In this document: positions 1-7,540 of the stretch, piece after piece
How the letters are laid out: each line of letters begins with the position of its first letter
Numbering within the stretch: the stretch's first letter is position 1
Origin: Acidobacteriota bacterium
GTDB lineage: Bacteria > Acidobacteriota > Terriglobia > Acidiferrales > UBA7541
Assembly: GCA_003224195.1 (NCBI GenBank)
Contig: QHYP01000345.1
Coordinates: 1 to 9,648, forward strand
Reading direction: 5' to 3'
Length of the DNA: 9,648 nucleotides
Translations under genes and position numbers: made by a program
Notes under the pieces: model-generated
What the model saw: the letters and a program-made list of their open reading frames with translations, nothing else
The model's database searches: none
What the model was told of the DNA's origin: nothing

Positions 1-2719
1 ATAACTGGCGCTGAATGGTGAAGTCGAACGAATCCACCACGTTGGGCCGGAAATGCGGGTCCAGGGCCTCGCCCGCGGCCGAGGAGACGTCGTTGATACC
101 GGGGAAATCCGGCTGAGGCAGCGTTGGGCTGGCTGCAGGTATTGGTGCAACATTCCCGTCAATGCCGATGCGGAAGGCCGTCGTGGCGTCTGGTGTGGCG
201 GGGCCGCAGCCTCCGGTTGAGGTGATGGGTGACAGCGCCCGTTGGCATTGCACGGGTTGGATGAGGCCAGTGCCCAGCAGCGGCACCAGCACCAGGTCCA
301 CGCCATTCAGACGTCCGTAGATCCGGTTATACCCGCCGCGGACAACGCTCTTGCCATGTCCGAATGCTTTATTCAGGAAGCCACTGTCGAAGTTCGGGCT
401 CCAGGCAACAGCAACGCGCGGGCTGAACGAGCCATAGAACGGGTCATACGGATACTTGGGTGAGTTGGCGGTGTTGCCGACTAGGGCAAAACCAACCTGA
501 GGGTTGAACACTTGGCCTTGCAGCGCGGCGCGCTTGCGGGAGGCTATGTAGGCAACTACGTCAAGCGGCTGATTGCTGGCATCTACCAGCTCGACCTGCT
601 TGCCGTTTTGCTCAACGGGCGGCATCTCCAGCGTCCAGCCTAACCCGTAGGTGAGAGTGAGGGCTGGCCTCATGCGCCAGGAGTCGCTGAAATAGACGTT
701 GTAGTAGGGAATCGTGCTCTTGTCGAAGGCCGGGGTATGGGGCGGATTCAGCGTCAGATTGTTCCCCGTGCGCGTGTAGGCCACTTGGGCGTCGGTAACG
801 ATGCCCGTGACCGCAGGCGTAGTCGCGGGTCCAACGCACTGAACTCACGCCCGCAGGCTTGGTGCTCGATAGGTCCACGAGGCCTGCGCCAACCGAGTCT
901 CCGAGCTGGTAGGTGACCGTGTAGTTGATACCGCCGCCGTTGTCGGTTCGCTGGTGATAATTCCAATTGCGCTGATAGACGCCACCGAATTGGAAGAAGT
1001 GGTTGCCTTTCAGCAGGCTCAGGTCATCGCGGAAATAATGATCCTGGCCATCCCAGAATCGGGTACGAACATTCTGGGTATCCACGTTGTAGGGGGTCAG
1101 GCTGGCGTAATGGCTCTCGCCCAGCGGTTCAAGCGCTCCACCGAGTTGAGAGAACTGTGGTGGACCTTCCTGACTGATCCACTGCCAAAAATTGCGGAGA
1201 TAGCTGTAATGAAAGTCGTTCGTAAGGTTGGGGGTGATGTTGGTGGTCACACCGGCCACGTAGTACCACGGCTTCTGCGGACGGTTGGAGAGGGAAGTGG
1301 GTACGCCACTCGTGCCGCCCAGGATGCCTCCAATATCAATCTGACTCGTCGTGGCGCGGATCAGCTTGTAGTAGCGGTAGCTGCTATTGAAGTGCCACTT
1401 GGACCCGAAATCGTGGTCAATGCGGGCAACCCCGAAGTTATCGTTCTGCGGAATGGACATGTTGGCCTTGAACCCTTGTTCGTTGACAGTGTCGCATCGG
1501 GAACCAACCAGCGCACCGCAGCTCCGATCATTTGGTAATGGCATGGTGTTCCACATCTGCTGCACTATCGGACTAATGCCCAGGCCCCGCGGGTCGCATG
1601 CGGCGGTACCAAGAGATCCGCAGTTCATTCCGGTTTTCAGGTTGAAGTCGGTGGGAACCGGCGGATTCGCTACAGGATCCGCCTGGCATGCGGCATTGCA
1701 GACGTTGAAGTGCAGTATGCCGTTGCGCATGTTCGCTGTCGGGACCGCCCTCTCGATGGTTGCCACGTTGTTCCACCGGAAACCCTGGTAATTGGCGAAG
1801 AAGTACGTCTGACCGCCAAGAATCTTCTTCGCAATCATGGGCCCACCAACGGACCCACCAAAGCGGTTGTAATGGTAGCTCGCAAGTGGCGTGCCACTAA
1901 CGTTGTTGTCCCACGTGTTCGCGTTAAAATTGTTGTCCAGGTAATATTCATACACTGTTCCGTGCCACGCATTCGTGCCGCGTTTCGTAACGACTTGCAC
2001 CTCGGCCCCCGCCGAGCTGTTGAAGTCGGCGGTCTGGTTGGTGGTGTTGACCTTGAATTCTTCAACGCTGTCGGCTGGCGTAGGCATCACGCCCGTCGGC
2101 CCGCCACCGCTGACACCGCTTGGGTCGCCCGCAAAGCTGGGTGTGTACACGTTCATGCTGCCGTCCATGTCGTTGGTGTTGTTGCCGCCGTCGAGCAGAA
2201 AGCTGCTCTGGTCTACGACAGCGCCAGCCACGCTGCCATCAGGGGACACGCCCGGCTGCAGCGTAACGAAAGTGCTGACATCACGACCGATCGACGGCAG
2301 AGAGTCCAGCGCAATTCCCGCGACCGTGTTCCCCACCGTGGCGTTCATGGTCTGCAGCTCGGCGCCCGGCGTCGACGTGACCTCCACGGTTTGACTAATC
2401 GAACCGACTTCCAGCTTAACGTCTAAGGTCAGCGTGAGGCCGATCGTTACGGTCTGGTCGGTGAGCTTGGTCACTCGAAACCCGGTTTTGCTGACCGCGA
2501 GGTCATAGGCGCCAGGATTCACGTTCACGAAGACGTACCGCCCGGCTTCGTTGGTTGTGGTAGTTCGCGGCGTGTTTGTAGCCTTGTCCGTCACAGTGAC
2601 CGTTGCTCCCACGATCGCGGCTCCCGAAGCGTCCGACACCTGCGGGCCGAGATTGGCAGACAGACAGCGAACAAGCACAGCAAAACAGCGAAAATCAAAA
2701 CAGTTCGTTTACACGACAT
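1..2719 (-). pseudogene. Oar-like TonB-dependent receptor, 3'-partial and frame-broken twice
   Basis: This is an outer-membrane receptor of the large TonB-dependent family found in Acidobacteriota, presumably importing a big ligand with energy from TonB; the substrate cannot be read. Translation starts at ATG 2719-2717 behind a strong Shine-Dalgarno and gives a Sec signal peptide of about 25 residues ending LPISA. The frame then changes near 2640-2647. The second frame holds a carboxypeptidase-regulatory-like domain (VSDASGAAIVGATVTVT, roughly residues 26-105), a plug domain (about 115-245, with SFLLDGGNNTNDMDGS) and the first barrel strands (VTKRGTNAWHGTVYEYY). At 817-824 the frame breaks again: out-of-frame residues run to a stop at 612. 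The true barrel sequence (VTGIVTDAQVAYTRTG, then DKSTIPYYNVYFSDSWRM) continues stop-free in the shifted frame to position 1 and off the window. About 900 residues are covered; relatives usually exceed 1,000. Whether the breaks are real mutations or sequence errors cannot be decided here. Confidence 0.88.
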
Positions 2720-2723
2720 CAGA

Positions 2724-2732
2724 CCACCTCCT
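2724..2732 (-). promoter_or_regulatory. Strong Shine-Dalgarno of the TonB-dependent receptor
   Basis: On the minus strand AGGAGGTGG lies four bases before ATG 2719 (seven to eight from its AGGAG core). It fixes the start of the receptor at the signal-peptide ATG rather than at the later GTG (2678), which begins the longest uninterrupted frame but has no signal peptide. Confidence 0.8.
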
Positions 2733-3577
2733 GATTGGGGCACATCGGCCCCATGACTGCACCCGTGTCGATAGCTTGACTGCAATTGAAGGCAACCCAA
2801 ACGGAATGGCGAACGCCCCATAGGTCGGCTAACCACCCATAATCCTGTGCTCGAAAGAAAAGCAAATCTGGTGCCAGACTCCCATCAAGCTGCAACTGCC
2901 ATAAAGCGTTGGACTTATTGCCTACCCATAAATTCTATATAGCGGAAATGTATGTAGGAACATAATGCTCTACAAAATTCAGTAGCCCCTGGCCATCTAT
3001 AGAGTTGCATCTTGTGGCTTCATCCGAGCCTCTACGGGCGCCTGCCTCGGATCAGCACTCAGCAAGCACACCCGCCCGGGAGAACTCTACTACTCGCCAT
3101 TTCAGTGTCCACAGGCGCCAATGGTGGCTATATATTGCTCCTAAAAAGCTTTGTCAAGAAAATAGTTTAGATTGCCTTTAGCTTTGACTTTTTCCGCTTG
3201 AGTGGCAGATCGAAACAAATGGTCTCTCCTCTCTTGAACAAGGATCCGCGGACAACACTGTTTCAGTTTTTCCAGTTGTGCCCGCTCGGACCGGAATGTC
3301 CTCGCGCAAAGCGAGCCGAAGAGCCGCAGTGTCCTCCTGAGCGCGTCAACTCTGCGCTTGCTGGCGTCTCAAAGCGTCAGCGCAGGTCGCACTGACCAGC
3401 GCATGATGAGCAGAAAGCTCACCGCCGCGATTTTTTGCTTGCGCAGCAATGGGTTGCTTCCGTAGAGTAAGCGTGGTTCTAGGGGCCTTCGGCGGGTGAC
3501 CTCTATATATAGGTAGCTCGTTGCCGGGCTCCGCGGAGCGCGGGCCGAGTTGTGTGCTGACCGGCCGGCACGCGGGC
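2733..3577. other. Long intergenic region between receptor and parA
   Basis: About 850 bases lie between the divergently oriented receptor and parA without a convincing gene. The part around 2830-3200 is richer in A+T than the flanking genes. A weak minus-strand promoter for the receptor may lie at 2947-2975. On the parA side, a 10-bp palindrome CTATATATAG (3503-3512) is a possible -10 region without a good -35. Short frames here, including one at 3198-3395 and a 20-codon one starting at 3402, have no ribosome binding site or recognisable motif. Confidence 0.6.
2947..2975 (-). promoter_or_regulatory. Weak candidate sigma70 promoter for the receptor
   Basis: On the minus strand TTGTAG (2975-2970) and TACATT (2952-2947) are separated by 17 bases, within the most AT-rich part of the intergenic region. 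Both hexamers are only four of six matches, and the leader would be over 200 bases, so this is a suggestion only. Confidence 0.22.
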
Positions 3578-3582
3578 GGAGG
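3578..3582 (+). promoter_or_regulatory. Shine-Dalgarno deciding the parA start
   Basis: GGAGG ends nine bases before ATG 3592. The frame is open further upstream to a possible start at 3550, but those extra 14 residues (MCADRPARGRRQKR) precede the normal ParA N-terminus and have no ribosome binding site. The start at 3592 is preferred. Confidence 0.7.
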
Positions 3583-3591
3583 CAGAAGCGC

Positions 3592-4392
3592 ATGACTGCC
3601 ATCATCACGATCGCAAATCAGAAGGGCGGTGTCGGGAAGACGACGACAGCCATCAATCTTTCCGCCGCCATCGCCCAGCGCGGGAAAAAGACGCTTCTGA
3701 TCGATCTTGATCCGCAGGCCAATACGACCATCGCGTTCTTCGAGCCTGGCGAAGTTTCCTCCTCGATGTTCGAAGTGCTCGGCGATCAAAAGACGGACCT
3801 GGTTGCAGTGATCAAGCCCACAAAAGATCCCATGCTGTTCGTCGGGCCGGGCCGCTTGGCGCTGGCGAAGCTCGAGCAGGCGCTCGCCGGCCAGTTCGAC
3901 GCGCCGTACCGCCTGAAGGACGCGCTCACTCCCATTTTGAAAAACTACGATTGCGTAATCGTAGATACGCCGCCGTCGCTCGGCATTCTCACGGTGAATG
4001 CGCTCGTCGCTTCCACGCACCTCCTCGTTCCCATTCAGGCCGCGTATTTCGCCATCGAAGGGACAGACGACCTGCTCGAGACCTACGAGCGCATCCGCGC
4101 GCGGCCCAATCCTGAACTCAAAGTACTCGGCGTGCTCATCACCCTCTTCGACAAGCGCACCAACATCTCGCGTGATACGCTTGGCCAGATTCGTTCGGTG
4201 TTCGGCGAAGTTCTGTTCAAAACTAAAATCGGAAAGAATGTGCGCTTGGAAGAAAGTCCCGCCTACAAGGAAACGATATTTTCATTCGCGCCGAAATCAC
4301 CCGGCGCCGTGGAATACAAGAAACTAGCCACGGAGGTCATCCAACGTGTCCAAGAGGATCGGGTTGCCCGTCACGCTGAAGATGCGGCATGA
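3592..4392 (+). CDS. parA: ParA-family chromosome partitioning ATPase (Soj-like)
   Basis: This is a cytoplasmic P-loop ATPase that binds DNA non-specifically in its ATP dimer form and moves ParB-parS complexes during chromosome segregation. The protein is 266 residues, normal for the chromosomal Soj type. It carries the deviant Walker A motif KGGVGKTT (residues 11-18, with the signature Lys11), Walker A' LLIDLDPQAN (35-44), Walker B CVIVDTPPSLG (121-131) and the late PIQAAYFAIEG segment (147-157). It lacks the long N-terminal DNA-binding domain of plasmid ParA proteins. The start at 3592 is supported by GGAGG nine bases upstream. The 3' end overlaps the parB start by 47 bases, so the two are co-transcribed and probably translationally coupled. 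The gene is intact, unlike its partner. Confidence 0.96.
   Translation: MTAIITIANQKGGVGKTTTAINLSAAIAQRGKKTLLIDLDPQANTTIAFFEPGEVSSSMFEVLGDQKTDLVAVIKPTKDPMLFVGPGRLALAKLEQALAGQFDAPYRLKDALTPILKNYDCVIVDTPPSLGILTVNALVASTHLLVPIQAAYFAIEGTDDLLETYERIRARPNPELKVLGVLITLFDKRTNISRDTLGQIRSVFGEVLFKTKIGKNVRLEESPAYKETIFSFAPKSPGAVEYKKLATEVIQRVQEDRVARHAEDAA
4332..4337 (+). promoter_or_regulatory. Shine-Dalgarno of parB inside the 3' end of parA
   Basis: GGAGGT lies eight bases before GTG 4346. It identifies the real parB start, which overlaps parA and lies in a different frame from the main body of parB, showing that parB is frame-broken rather than simply short. Confidence 0.75.
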
Positions 4393-5184
4393 CGCGCACT
4401 ACATCGAATCGTTGACAACCTACAGCGGGGCGGCGGTCGGCCGGATGATTCCGGTCGAGAAAATCCGTCCGAACCCGGACCAGATCTGCGCGAATTGACG
4501 GAGTCGATCCGCGAGAAGGGTGTGCTGGAGCCGCTGCTCGTCCGCTATGTCCCGCGTGAAGAGTGCTACTACATCATCTCGGGCGAGCGCCGCTACCACG
4601 CTTCCCGCGCGGCGGGGCTGCGCGAGGTTCCCTGCATCGAAAAGATCGCCGACGACGCAGAAACCCTCGAGCTGGCGCTGATCGAAAACATCCAGCGCAA
4701 GGACCTGACCCCGTTTGAGGAAGCCGACGGCCTCCACCGCCTGGCGACGCAGTTCGAATACACGCACGAGGACGTGGCCAAGAAAATCGGGCGCGCGCGC
4801 TCTTCGGTGACGGAGACGCTGACCCTGCGCGGTATCCCCGAGCAGCTCCGCCGCAAATGCCTCGAGCACGGCGTCCTCTCCAAATCGCTCCTCCTGCAAA
4901 TTGCCCGGCAGCCCACCGACAAGAAGATGAACGAAATGCTCCAGCGCATCCTTCACGGAGGGCTCAACCGGGACGAGGCCAGGCGCGAGCGGCGCGACGA
5001 CCAGCAAACGGCGCTGCGGCCGCGGCCCTTCCTGTTCCACTTCGAGCCGGAAGATGAATCCTTCAAGTTCCGAATCCAATTCCGCAAGAGCCACATCACG
5101 CGTGAAGAGCTGATCGCTACGCTGCGCGAAATTCTTGCCTCGCTCGAACAGACTTCCGACGAGGCTGATTCCGCGGTCGCCTGA
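4346..5184 (+). pseudogene. parB: ParB/Spo0J-family partition protein, frame-broken near residue 46
   Basis: ParB proteins bind parS sites, load as CTP-dependent clamps and recruit ParA. From GTG 4346 the frame reads VSKRIGLPVTLKMRHDAHY and later VGRMIPVEKIRPNPDQ, a normal ParB N-terminus, then ends at TGA 4496-4498. The rest continues one frame over from 4483 as DLRELTESIREKGVLEPLLV to the stop at 5182-5184. At the junction the family's conserved NPxQPR box is cut after Gln, so several codons plus a frame-changing number of bases appear to be missing. The remainder looks intact: the nucleotide-pocket motif SGERRYHA, the ENIQRKDLTPFEEA box, a helix-turn-helix (YTHEDVAKKIGRARSSVTET) and a C-terminal region rich in acidic residues. 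If only the second frame is expressed, from TTG 4495, a 229-residue protein lacking the N-terminal ParA-stimulating segment would result. An assembly or sequencing error is an equally good explanation. Confidence 0.88.
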
Positions 5185-5239
5185 AACCGGCGAATTCGCG
5201 GCACAGCCTGAATCGAGCCGGGAGCAGCTTCGATCTCAC

Positions 5240-5590
5240 ATGACGGTGGAGCTCACGCCGCGTCAGAGGAAGATCCTCGAAGAACTCTTCGCAGCGGGAT
5301 TTCGACCCATCGCGATTGCTCCGTATGAAAGCGCGCTGTGCGTCCGCCGCGGCAATTGTGCTGCCTTGCTGACGCCGGAATCGAACGCGGGACTGCAGCT
5401 GCTCGCGCCGCCCAGTTATCTGGTGGACGGTAATTTGAGCGCGCGCGTGCGGCGCCGCGGCAAGGATGTTTTTGTGTGGAAACAGAAGGAAGTCGAAGCA
5501 ACGCCCGAGCGCAGCGCGGAGGTGGAACAATTCCGCCGCGATTTGCTCGCCCTTCTCGAACACGCCTCCGCTGCGCGAGATCCGGCGTAA
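5240..5590 (+). CDS. Hypothetical protein downstream of parB (116 aa)
   Basis: I do not recognise a named family. The ATG at 5240 gives a compact soluble protein beginning MTVELTPRQRKILEELFAAG, with a predicted amphipathic helix at about residues 6-20. A small beta-rich middle follows (FRPIAIAPYESALCVRRGNC, SYLVDGNLSARVRRRG, DVFVWKQKEVEATP), then a terminal helix (about 90-110). There is no signal peptide, membrane segment or catalytic motif. The frame is open further upstream to 5135, overlapping parB, but that extension is low-complexity and lacks the folded pattern, so 5240 is preferred; the purine-rich GGGAG at 5219 is too distant to be decisive. It lies 55 bases after parB on the same strand and is probably co-transcribed with it. 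Codon use matches its neighbours. Confidence 0.72.
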   Translation: MTVELTPRQRKILEELFAAGFRPIAIAPYESALCVRRGNCAALLTPESNAGLQLLAPPSYLVDGNLSARVRRRGKDVFVWKQKEVEATPERSAEVEQFRRDLLALLEHASAARDPA

Positions 5591-5695
5591 CGAGCTGCCG
5601 CGCTTGGCCATCAGACCAATGTTCTGGACGTCTCTTCGCCGCGGCTTTCTCGACGATTTGCATTCCCAATTCCTGGACGGCACACTAATTCACGT

Positions 5696-6664
5696 ATGAC
5701 GACATACGATCTGATCTGCATCGGCGCGGGTCCCACCGGCCTCGCTTGCGCCATCGAGGCGCGCCGTGCGGGCATGCGGCCCCTGGTGATCGACAAGGGT
5801 TGCCTGTGCAACTCGCTGTTTCATTACCCGGTGAACATGGTATTTTTCACCACTCCCGAGCTGCTCGAAATCGGGGATTTGCCGCTCGTTTGTGCCGCCG
5901 AGAAGCCGACGCGGAACGAGGCGCTCAAGTATTACCGAAAAGCGGCGGAGCACTATGCGGTGGATGTCCGGCTCTTTGAACGCGTGGATCGCGTCGAGGG
6001 CAGCGACGGCAAGTACGCCGTTGTCACGCAGGCTGCGAACGGAGCGGGCGAGAAACACAGCGGCCGCAAAATCGTCGTCGCCACCGGCTACTACGATCTG
6101 CCGAATCTCCTGAATGTGCCCGGAGAAGAATTGCCGCACGTGTCGCACTACTACACGGAGGCTCACGAATTCTGGAGTGAAGACGTCGTGGTCATCGGCG
6201 GAAAGAATTCCGCCGCGGAGGCCGCGCTCGACCTGTTTCGGAATGGCGCGCGCGTGACGCTGGCGCACCGCCGAGCCGAACTGGGCACCTCCATCAAGTA
6301 TTGGGTCCGGCCGGACATAGAGAACCGCATCAAGGCGAATGAAATTCGCGCTCTCTTTCAGACACGAGTGGTGTGTATTGAACCCGATCATGTTGTCGTC
6401 GAGAATGCCGCGGGGAAGCGCGGCTTGCGCGCCCGGCAAGTTTTCGCGTTGACTGGATATCACCCGGACTACGAGTTCCTCGAAAAACTGGGCGTGCGGC
6501 TCGATCCCGCAACGAAGAAGCCCTCGCTCAATCCGGAAACGCTCGAAAGCAACGTCCCTGGGCTTTATCTCGCTGGTGTCGTGATCGGAGGGACCAATAC
6601 AAGCGAGATTTTCATCGAGAATGGACGCTTCCACGGCAAGCAGATTGTCACAGCCCTGAAATGA
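5696..6664 (+). CDS. ypdA: YpdA-like FAD/NAD(P)-dependent disulfide reductase
   Basis: This 322-residue flavoprotein of the thioredoxin-reductase fold matches YpdA (bacillithiol disulfide reductase) in length and motif order. It has an FAD-binding GAGPTG (residues 10-15), a MVFFTTPELLEIGDLPL segment (48-64), ATG (129-131), a second dinucleotide motif VVIGGKNSAAEAAL (165-178), TGYHPD (253-258) and a C-terminal FAD loop LYLAGVVIGGTNTSEIFIEN (290-309). The redox CxxC of classical thioredoxin reductase is absent, as in YpdA. In Firmicutes YpdA reduces oxidised bacillithiol using NADPH, and Cys14 in the first glycine motif is important. Here residue 14 is Thr, and the nearest cysteines are Cys8, Cys18, Cys36 and Cys38, so the exact substrate is uncertain. 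No clear Shine-Dalgarno precedes the ATG. nuoI follows after 54 bases. Confidence 0.87.
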   Translation: MTTYDLICIGAGPTGLACAIEARRAGMRPLVIDKGCLCNSLFHYPVNMVFFTTPELLEIGDLPLVCAAEKPTRNEALKYYRKAAEHYAVDVRLFERVDRVEGSDGKYAVVTQAANGAGEKHSGRKIVVATGYYDLPNLLNVPGEELPHVSHYYTEAHEFWSEDVVVIGGKNSAAEAALDLFRNGARVTLAHRRAELGTSIKYWVRPDIENRIKANEIRALFQTRVVCIEPDHVVVENAAGKRGLRARQVFALTGYHPDYEFLEKLGVRLDPATKKPSLNPETLESNVPGLYLAGVVIGGTNTSEIFIENGRFHGKQIVTALK

Positions 6665-6675
6665 GGCAACGCCGA

Positions 6676-6710
6676 GGCGGTTTGCCGCCCGAGAATCGCT
6701 CTGCTAGACT
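6676..6710 (+). promoter_or_regulatory. Candidate promoter directly before nuoI, overlapping a small hairpin
   Basis: TTGCCG (6682-6687) and TAGACT (6705-6710) are spaced by 17 bases, a plausible sigma70 promoter. Transcription would begin about 6717, only a couple of bases before the nuoI ATG at 6719, giving a leaderless or nearly leaderless message. The -35 lies in a small hairpin (GGCGG, loop TTTG, CCGCC, 6676-6689) which could instead be a weak end signal for the upstream gene. Confidence 0.42.
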
Positions 6711-6718
6711 ATTTTTCG

Positions 6719-7192
6719 ATGGCCTCGATTCTGCGCGAAGCGGTTGAAACCTTCACTGCTCTGGTGAAGGGATTCAGCGTGACCTTCCGCAATATGCTGC
6801 GGAAGCCGGTCACGGAGAATTATCCGCACGAACCCGTTCATTTTCAGCCCCGCTACCGTGGCATCCACGTGCTGCACCGGGATGAAAACGGCTTGGAGAA
6901 GTGCGTCGGGTGTTTTCTGTGTGCCGCTGCGTGTCCCGCGAATTGCATTTATATCGAAGCCGCTGAGAATACCGACGCAACGCGCATGTCGGCGGGAGAG
7001 CGGTACGCCAAGGTGTACAACATTGATTATTCGCGGTGCATCTTCTGCGGCTACTGCGTCGAATCTTGTCCGACCGACGCGATCACGCATGGGCACGGAT
7101 TCGAGCTCGCAACCTACGACATCAATTCGCTTGTCTATCGGAAAGAGCAACTCCTCGAAAAAGACACTTTTGCACTTCCTGCCGTTGACTGA
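6719..7192 (+). CDS. nuoI: NADH-quinone oxidoreductase subunit I (NuoI-type 2x[4Fe-4S])
   Basis: NuoI is the peripheral-arm subunit of respiratory complex I that carries clusters N6a and N6b and passes electrons toward the quinone site. The protein is 157 residues, slightly shorter than typical NuoI. It has an amphipathic N-terminal helix (VETFTALVKGFSVTFRNML), the NuoI-specific linker VTENYPHEPVHFQPRYRGIH, and two full cluster motifs: C62VGC65FLC68AAAC72P and C107IFC110GYC113VESC117P. The segment EERY/AKVY-type AGERYAKVYNIDYSRC between them is also NuoI-like. No other nuo subunit is in the window, so this is a detached or second copy; the neighbour is the YpdA-like flavoprotein. There is no visible Shine-Dalgarno, consistent with the very short leader implied by the upstream promoter. 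A general bacterial-type ferredoxin is less likely given the linker sequence. Confidence 0.9.
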   Translation: MASILREAVETFTALVKGFSVTFRNMLRKPVTENYPHEPVHFQPRYRGIHVLHRDENGLEKCVGCFLCAAACPANCIYIEAAENTDATRMSAGERYAKVYNIDYSRCIFCGYCVESCPTDAITHGHGFELATYDINSLVYRKEQLLEKDTFALPAVD

Positions 7193-7540
7193 TCCACACT
7201 AGAAAAATCCGCCGCTGAACAACCGCAAGGGTCGTCGTGTCTTCCTCTTAGAAATATTCAGATTGCGAGACATAAGGGGAGGGGAGGACGTGAGCACGAA
7301 GAGGAGGCGAGGAGCGCTTGCAACGGAAGGGAAGACACACGCTCGCGCAGCTCGGCCGACGGGCGCGCCGAAGTCGCCAAGTGCTCAAGCCGCGAGCCGC
7401 ACGAATGCGCTCGACGCGGCGCCGGACGCGCGGCGCACGCGGCAGCCGGGCACACTCCTTTCCCAAGAATCGCATCCGCAGGGTCTGCGCTCATTTCCGA
7501 ATTTGCCCGCGCATCTCGATGCAACTCCCGACGTGCGCGC
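7193..7540. other. GC-rich stretch without a supported gene
   Basis: Frames are open on both strands because the DNA is GC-rich, but all translate to Arg/Ala/Pro/Ser-rich low-complexity sequence. One plus-strand frame has a purine-rich GGGGAGGGGAGG before GTG 7290, but its product looks non-biological and it runs across the better-supported minus-strand gene at 7541-7840. I see no obvious terminator after nuoI. Confidence 0.5.

Noticed and set aside
1765..1790. parS-like string TGTTCCACCGGAAACC
   Set aside because: Four positions differ from the canonical parS palindrome, its central CACGTG is lost, and it lies within receptor coding sequence. No good parS was found elsewhere in the window.
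954..2426. Long plus-strand frames opposite the TonB-dependent receptor
   Set aside because: They are antisense shadows: the minus strand carries clear receptor domains throughout, and none has a ribosome binding site or known motif.
4478..4498. Programmed frameshift in parB
   Set aside because: No slippery heptamer or downstream structure is evident, and slipping would not restore the missing residues of the NPxQPR box. A deletion or sequence error fits better.
4420..5094. Minus-strand frame opposite parB
   Set aside because: It is a shadow caused by GC-rich codons; the plus strand encodes recognisable ParB motifs over the same bases.
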